Assembly (NCBI RefSeq): GCF_024494385.1
Contig: NZ_JAEVLT010000041.1
Coordinates: forward strand, 1 to 37,914
Reading direction: 5' to 3'
DNA: 37,914 nt
Source of the DNA: Bacillus sp. EB600
GTDB lineage: Bacteria; Bacillota; Bacilli; Bacillales; Cytobacillaceae
In this document: positions 33,639 through 37,914 of the stretch, in pieces
How the letters are laid out: the number at the start of each line of letters is the position of its first letter
How positions within the stretch are numbered: the first letter of the stretch is position 1
Translations under genes and position numbers: made by a program
Notes under the pieces: generated by a model
Told to the model about the DNA's origin: nothing
Database searches by the model: none
The model's input: the letters and a program-made list of their open reading frames with translations, nothing else

Positions 33639-34460
33639 ATGAATAAAGAGATTTACGCGAAAAGCACAAAACAATTACTCATAAAAGTCCCCGAAATCAC
33701 AATCTTTTTCTGGATAATCAAGCTATTATCAACAGCAATGGGGGAAGCAGCATCAGACTATCTCGTTTTTCATATTAATCAATATCTTGCTGTTATATTA
33801 GGCACATTAGGATTTATTGTAGCATTAATCCTGCAATTTAAAGTTAAACGTTATATACCGTGGGTTTATTGGTTAACGATCTGTATGGTAAGTATTTTTG
33901 GAACAATGGCGGCGGATGTGGCACATATTGTTCTTCTCATTCCATATTGGTTATCCGCAGTAGCTTTTTTCATTGCTTTAATCATCATTTTTTGGTTGTG
34001 GTTTAAAACGGAAAACACATTGTCCATTCACAGCATTCATACAAAACGTCGTGAACTATTTTATTGGGCAACCGTACTCGCAACATTTGCGATGGGTACA
34101 TCAACAGGAGATTTGACTGCTGAAACATTTCATATGGGATTTTTAGCCTCCGGGATCATGTTTGTCATTTTGTTTGCGATACCTGGATTATGTTATTGGT
34201 TGTTCGGTGCGAATGAAATTGCAATGTTTTGGATTGCTTATATTTTAACTCGCCCATTAGGTGCATCGTTCGCGGATTGGTTTGGTAAGGATCCTAGTGC
34301 TAGTGGATTAGGAAATGGAACTGGAATAGTAAGTGTGATTTTGGCAATTTTCATTGTCATCCTTGTTGGGTATTTATCAACAACTCGTAAGGATGTTCAA
34401 GAAAAAACCAATAAAGTTATCGAGAAATCAAATATGCTTAATATTGAACGTGAGTCTTAA
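33639..34460 (+). CDS. COG4705-type membrane protein (short paralogue)
   Basis: 273 aa with eight to nine membrane helices. It aligns with residues 1-275 of the preceding protein: KVPEITIFFWIIKLLSTAMGE, NTLSIHSIHTKRRELFYWAT, FAMGTSTGDL, FWIAYILTRPLGASFADWF. It lacks the extracellular domain. The ATG at 33639 follows GGAGGAG by 9 nt. The two genes are a tandem duplication, each with its own terminator, so they may be regulated separately. Confidence 0.82.
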   Translation: MNKEIYAKSTKQLLIKVPEITIFFWIIKLLSTAMGEAASDYLVFHINQYLAVILGTLGFIVALILQFKVKRYIPWVYWLTICMVSIFGTMAADVAHIVLLIPYWLSAVAFFIALIIIFWLWFKTENTLSIHSIHTKRRELFYWATVLATFAMGTSTGDLTAETFHMGFLASGIMFVILFAIPGLCYWLFGANEIAMFWIAYILTRPLGASFADWFGKDPSASGLGNGTGIVSVILAIFIVILVGYLSTTRKDVQEKTNKVIEKSNMLNIERES

Positions 34461-34474
34461 ATCAACCAAATATA

Positions 34475-34513
34475 AAATGCCTATCAAAGGACTTATATTT
34501 GATAGGCATTTTT
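34475..34513 (+). terminator. terminator of the second COG4705 gene
   Basis: A perfect 14-bp stem AAATGCCTATCAAA / TTTGATAGGCATTT over a 9-nt loop, ending in five T. Confidence 0.88.
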
Positions 34514-34655
34514 CTTTAGAGATGTAACAGCTCCAATTATTGAGCAACTGTTAGGTTTAATAAGCATATTTATTTTATATTAATCTATCAATCAATATGT
34601 CAGTTGAATTAAAGAAAAATAGGAAATGCATTTACTTTTTATATTGGGGTGTAAA

Positions 34656-35195
34656 ATGAATCAAAATAAGAACTACAATTTCTTTCAAAAGTTAGGTAGA
34701 AAATTAAAACTTAATTTCATCAAGCTTCTCCGTTCTCCAGGAGGCGCAAAAAAAGTTTCTATAGGCTTTTCCATCGGATTTGGTTTAGAGATGCTCGTCA
34801 TTTCAACCGCTTCTCTTATCTATATTTTATTTATTCCGATTGTCCGTTTAGCAAAAGGTTCTTTGCCTGCTGCTGTTATAGGTAATCTCATCGGAAAGAT
34901 TTCCTGTCTGCCTGTTCTTTTATTACCTCTTGCTCGAATCATTGGAAAAACGATTCACCCAGGTAAATCAGCATTAAACAATCACCGTGTTCATTTTTCT
35001 TTAAGTGATTTATTGCACGAAAATTTTAATGGTTTACAAGACCTTCTATTAGGTGGCATCCATGTGTTAATTGGAATGTTGATACTTGGAATTATATTAG
35101 GCATTGTTTCCTACTGGATTGTTTACTTCAGCTACCAAACTTCAACTAACCGACGTGCTAAGAAAAGAGCAAAAATGAAAGAATTAAGCGCATAA
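34656..35195 (+). CDS. DUF2062 domain membrane protein
   Basis: 179 aa. After a basic N-terminus (KLGRKLKLNFIKLLRSPGGAKKVSIGFSIGFGLEML) come three membrane helices, with the family-typical GNLIGKISCLPVLLLPLARIIGK in the middle and a basic tail. The ATG at 34656 follows GGGGTG by 4 nt. DUF2062 proteins occur beside glycosyltransferases or alone; the function is unknown. Confidence 0.82.
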   Translation: MNQNKNYNFFQKLGRKLKLNFIKLLRSPGGAKKVSIGFSIGFGLEMLVISTASLIYILFIPIVRLAKGSLPAAVIGNLIGKISCLPVLLLPLARIIGKTIHPGKSALNNHRVHFSLSDLLHENFNGLQDLLLGGIHVLIGMLILGIILGIVSYWIVYFSYQTSTNRRAKKRAKMKELSA

Positions 35196-35198
35196 AAC

Positions 35199-35233
35199 TG
35201 AATGTAACTCTTTATAATTTACGTTACATTCAG
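35199..35233 (+). terminator. hairpin downstream of the DUF2062 gene
   Basis: An 11-bp perfect stem CTGAATGTAAC / GTTACATTCAG with a 13-nt loop; the trailing T-tract is weak. Confidence 0.6.
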
Positions 35234-35344
35234 AGTTTCATTTGCTCACAAAAAAAATGCAGACGAACTGGCAGTTTAGTTTAATTTGAATAATCTTCCT
35301 TAATAAGTAAAAGATAATAACAATTTTTTACGGAGGTTATTAAT

Positions 35345-35474
35345 ATGTTCAATAAAAAAACCAAGCTTTTTACCTGATTTTCAACAATCAGGCCCTAACA
35401 TAAAAAAAACACAATTCTTGCTGCAGAATTGCGCCAGATTGTTAAGATCATTACTTAAATCTTATTCAAGATAA
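35345..35474 (+). pseudogene. possible small gene with a frameshift in an A-run
   Basis: GGAGG precedes an ATG by 8-9 nt, but the frame closes after ten codons. If one of the seven A at 35354-35360 is removed, a 42-codon frame opens (MFNKKPSFLPDFQQSGPN, then KKTQFLLQNCARLL) ending at 35474. I do not recognise the product. The kinase terminator of the opposite strand lies inside it, so it may be coincidental. Confidence 0.3.
35402..35431 (-). terminator. terminator of the KinB-like kinase
   Basis: On the minus strand CAATTCT and AGAATTG pair over a 6-nt loop and are followed by TG and a T-run; it lies about 120 nt past the kinase stop. Confidence 0.6.
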
Positions 35475-35550
35475 GCACCATTTACACGTCAGGAATAACA
35501 GAAATAATTGGGATCCAAACAGGATCTAGTCATAGCACAAAAATATTTGT

Positions 35551-36867
35551 CTAAATATAATTACTGGTTTTCAACTTTACCCGGCTGTCAGTCTGTTCTT
35601 TTACATAGACCGGGTCCGGATTATGCAGCGGAAGTGTGATCATTATGGTTGTTCCATCACTTGGGACACTTTCGATATCAAGCTTTCCGTTCATGGTTTG
35701 GACTGTTTTCAATACAACCATTGACCCAAGTCCAGTCCCTTTTTCTTTGTTGCTGTAATATGGTTCACCATACCGATTGATTTGTTCTTTGCTCATGCCG
35801 ATGCCATTGTCACTGATTTTAATGATTACATGATTTTTATCTGTTAATGATAGGACCTTAAGTTCGCCTCCGTTTTCCATTGCCTCAATCGCATTTTTCA
35901 TTAGATTCAATATACATTGCCGGAAATAATTTGTATTTCCCAGAACCATTCCAGAGGCAAGCTGATTAGCTACCTTAACGGCGTTCATGTTAGCGAAAGG
36001 CTTTATAACTTCAATTAAACTTTTAATTTCATTATCTATTAAAATTGGTTCGACTTTCTCGATTGCCGGTTTTGCAAAGGCTAAATAATCACTTATAATC
36101 GATTCGGCAGTATTTAGTTCTCTTAAGACATGCTGAATATAGCGCTCCTTGTCATTCTGGGATAAATCAGGAGTCTTTAGCAGCTTGATAAACCCTTTTA
36201 CAACCGTTAAAGGATTCCGGACCTCATGTGAAATACTGGCCGCAAGCTGACTGACAACGTCCATTTTTTCGATTTTAACAATATTTGATCTGATATGAAT
36301 GGTATCCATTAAAACTTCAATGAAATACACCAGAAAAAACATGGCAACAGGAGGAATCATAATAAAATAGAAAATGTAAGCCTCTGTTACTTTGAAATAG
36401 TCGGACATTTTTAGTGCAATTTCTGTAGTAAGAAGCTCCAGTACAAAAATTAATAAAGCAGATGTCATAAGTTTGGACTTTTTATTCATTCGCTTAAACT
36501 TTGTGGAAAATAGGGCCGTTGCTAAATAAAGAACTAGATAAACTACCAGTGTGATGGAGTTAAAGCCGTAAATGGCAAATCGGGTGGATAAAGAAATAAT
36601 CAACAATGCAGCCCCTGCCGCCCATCCGCCGTAAAGTGTCCCGATAAATAGAGGAATTTGCCTTAAATCATGTACGCAATATTGATCAATATAAATGGGA
36701 AACTTCATGCAAAGGACTATCGGCAGACTAATGGATACTGTAAACAACAAGTTTTTATGATTTTTAAACTTTTTTACATTATCAAATAAAACGAAAAACA
36801 TGAAAATACTAACTAAAATATAAAATAGGTTATCTAAAACATGATGGTTGATAAAAACAGGTGTCAT
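35551..36867 (-). CDS. KinB-like membrane sensor histidine kinase
   Basis: 438 aa. Six membrane helices of the 5TM-5TMR_LYT type (about 10-190; LRQIPLFIGTLYGGWAAGAALL) precede an H-box SISHEVRNPLTVVKGF (His214), N-box NLMKNAIEAM (Asn325), G1 DNGIGM and G2 GTGLG (377-381). Architecture and length match B. subtilis KinB, a phosphorelay kinase feeding Spo0F at the start of sporulation. No response regulator or kbaA lies beside it, as is usual for phosphorelay kinases. The ATG follows GGGAGAAG by 7 nt. Confidence 0.87.
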   Translation of the reverse strand: MTPVFINHHVLDNLFYILVSIFMFFVLFDNVKKFKNHKNLLFTVSISLPIVLCMKFPIYIDQYCVHDLRQIPLFIGTLYGGWAAGAALLIISLSTRFAIYGFNSITLVVYLVLYLATALFSTKFKRMNKKSKLMTSALLIFVLELLTTEIALKMSDYFKVTEAYIFYFIMIPPVAMFFLVYFIEVLMDTIHIRSNIVKIEKMDVVSQLAASISHEVRNPLTVVKGFIKLLKTPDLSQNDKERYIQHVLRELNTAESIISDYLAFAKPAIEKVEPILIDNEIKSLIEVIKPFANMNAVKVANQLASGMVLGNTNYFRQCILNLMKNAIEAMENGGELKVLSLTDKNHVIIKISDNGIGMSKEQINRYGEPYYSNKEKGTGLGSMVVLKTVQTMNGKLDIESVPSDGTTIMITLPLHNPDPVYVKEQTDSRVKLKTSNYI

Positions 36868-37191
36868 TAATAGTCTTCTCCCAGCAAATTATCTATTGAA
36901 TCAAATAATAAAGTTTGGCACTATTCATTTCTTGTAAATTATACTTGAATATGGCATTGAAAAAAAGGACATCTTTTATGAGCATACTCGGAATCTCCAT
37001 GACACACTCTAGTAAACCCTTGTACACGAAAGTTTAGCAAATGTTTCTCTAATCCTTCTTTTTGTTAGTTGGGGCGTCTTGTTTCCACAATCCAACCGCT
37101 ATAAATGCACAACCAAGGTTAACAAGAAAGCTACGGGCTACTCGTAACATATAATTTTTTACGGTTTTGTCAATTTCAAAACTTAACGCAA
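36868..37191. other. intergenic region with decayed coding scraps
   Basis: Contains the upstream region of the kinase. On the plus strand AAAAAGGA precedes a 19-codon frame (MSILGISMTHSSKPLYTKV, about 36979-37038). On the minus strand 37049-37159 reads MLRVARSFLVNLGCAFIAV..., a single-helix peptide without a ribosome site. Neither is supported as a gene. Confidence 0.35.
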
Positions 37192-37326
37192 CCATTTGAT
37201 TTGCTAGAGGAATCTGGGTATTCAACTTTGACCATTGAAGCCATTGCAGCTCGTGCGGGTGTCGGAAAAGCAACCATCTATCTTGGGTGGCCTAACAACC
37301 TTTACGTTACATTCGTTTTTTCCTGA
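37192..37326 (+). pseudogene. TetR-type helix-turn-helix remnant
   Basis: The plus strand encodes PFDLLEESGYSTLTIEAIAA then RAGVGKATIYLGWPNN, the DNA-binding half of a TetR-family regulator. There is no start codon or ribosome site, and the frame stops at 37326 after unrelated residues. The ligand-binding domain is absent. Confidence 0.75.
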
Positions 37327-37341
37327 CTCCACAAAAAAAGA

Positions 37342-37364
37342 CCACCAGTTAATTCATTGGTAGC
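37342..37364 (-). terminator. minus-strand terminator downstream of the right tRNA pair
   Basis: CTACCA and TGGTGG pair (one G-T) over a 10-nt loop, followed on the minus strand by TC and seven T. The nearest minus-strand genes upstream of it are the tRNAs at 37739-37911. Confidence 0.45.
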
Positions 37365-37738
37365 CCACTCTTTAAAGAAAGCACTCCTTAGTTATTAATC
37401 ACTTGCAATCTTTAAAACTCTGAGGTTAATTATCCATTTGTTCAAATTATAAGTCCAATTTCAATTTAAACTTCCATTAACATAAACTGCAGCCCAGGAA
37501 GAAAAGAAAAAGGGATTTTTTGCCCGTTTGTTTGGCAAGTAGAAAGGAAAAGTTTTTATGGATAAAATAAGAAAATTTTATTCAGATAGGATGTTTTTTA
37601 TGTAAATTAATAGGGATTATCTATTTGATTAAAGATAAGGATTCTTATGAAAGATTGGTTGAGGTGATATACTTATTGATGGCAATTGTAGTGGTAACAC
37701 TTATTTTTCATCATATTATCAAACCGTTTTCACATTTA
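37365..37738. other. AT-rich region without a supported gene
   Basis: A plus-strand frame at about 37491-37542 reads TAAQEEKKKGFFARLFGK then stop, with no start; it looks like the broken end of some gene. Nothing else could be supported. Confidence 0.35.
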
Positions 37739-37812
37739 CGCGCCTTAGAGGATTCGAACCTCTGACCGTACGCTTAGAAGGCGTATGCTCTATCCAGCTG
37801 AGCTAAAGGCGC
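37739..37812 (-). tRNA. tRNA-Arg(TCT)
   Basis: Acceptor GCGCCTT pairs AAGGCGC, anticodon TCT in loop CTTCTAA, T-loop TTCGAAT, discriminator G. CCA is not encoded. Confidence 0.93.
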
Positions 37813-37823
37813 ATCATAATAGG

Positions 37824-37911
37824 CAGAGAAGGAGAGATTTGTACTCTCGCGCCGGTCACCCGACCTACACCCTTAGCAGGGGCGCCTCTTCAGCCACTTG
37901 AGTACTTCTGC
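37824..37911 (-). pseudogene. degenerate tRNA-Ser(GCT)
   Basis: The anticodon arm (CTGCTAA, anticodon GCT) and much of the long variable arm match the intact copy at 1194-1284. However the T-loop reads TACAAAT instead of TTCGAAT, the acceptor has a C-C mismatch at position 2 (GCAGAAG against CTTCTCT), and only CC of CCA follows. These changes should impair folding, so it is probably non-functional. Confidence 0.75.
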
Positions 37912-37914
37912 ATT

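Noticed and set aside
37049..37273. 74-codon minus-strand frame as a gene
   Set aside because: It overlaps the TetR remnant, has no ribosome site at its start, and only its last 35 residues look protein-like.
35217..37320. Shared TTTACGTTACATTC at 35219 and 37301 as repeat ends of an inserted element
   Set aside because: Only about 14 bp match, one copy is part of a terminator hairpin, and the flanks show no other symmetry.

Overview
The window comes from a low-GC, endospore-forming Firmicute of the Bacillaceae (Bacillus, Neobacillus or Mesobacillus-like). Evidence: Bacillus-type tRNA genes with a 16S leader boxA, an alpha/beta-type small acid-soluble spore protein, the cortex/coat regulator CmpA, a KinB-like sporulation kinase, and a gene order close to the B. 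subtilis ddl-murF-cshA-ydbS-ydbT-ydcA-acpS-ydcC-alr-ndoAI-ndoA-tex-sprT-trnS region.

Layout. (1) 1-1457, minus strand: eleven tRNA genes (Asn-Ser-Glu-Asp-Gln-Lys-Leu-Leu-Arg-Pro-Gly in transcription order) behind a near-consensus sigma-A promoter, running off the left edge into what must be an rRNA operon. A broken duplicate of the tRNA-Lys 5' half lies between Gln and Lys. The tRNA-Leu(GAG) gene holds an intact, empty ICEBs1-type attachment core. (2) 1498-17.4 kb: core chromosome. It holds SprT, CmpA, Tex, the MazEF-type NdoAI/NdoA pair, alanine racemase, lipoprotein YdcC, AcpS, a rhomboid protease, the PH-domain membrane proteins YdbS/YdbT, UvsE, RNA helicase CshA, MurF and Ddl (wall precursors, with Alr supplying D-Ala). 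The sigB/rsb stress module that B. subtilis carries between ndoA and tex is absent, and ndoA itself carries a late frameshift. (3) 17.6-28 kb: a protein of unknown function, a DedA protein, the potassium transporter KimA, MFS-Ogt, a DinB-fold enzyme, the SASP, a small membrane protein, and TetR-YhgE/Pip. (4) 28-37.3 kb: accessory region with a minimal pyruvate kinase, a repeat-containing lipoprotein, a GNAT enzyme, a HAD phosphatase, a decayed CBO0543-type gene, two tandem COG4705 membrane proteins, a DUF2062 protein and an orphan KinB-like kinase, ending in gene debris (a TetR stub). (5) 37.74 kb to the right edge: tRNA-Arg(TCT) and a degenerate tRNA-Ser(GCT).

Repeats. A dispersed intergenic element (ends AAAAGCGGAAGCG and AGTACACTAGT..GGGCGCTG) occurs four times, at 8.5, 19.4, 21.4 and 24.4 kb. 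A separate array of 52-bp hairpin-forming tandem repeats lies between the convergent rhomboid and ydbT genes. I found no CRISPR, prophage or obvious new defence system. The least explained items are the COG4705 pair with its extra extracellular domain, the truncated pyruvate kinase with a K+-independence signature, the 52-bp array, and the several frameshifted or decayed loci.
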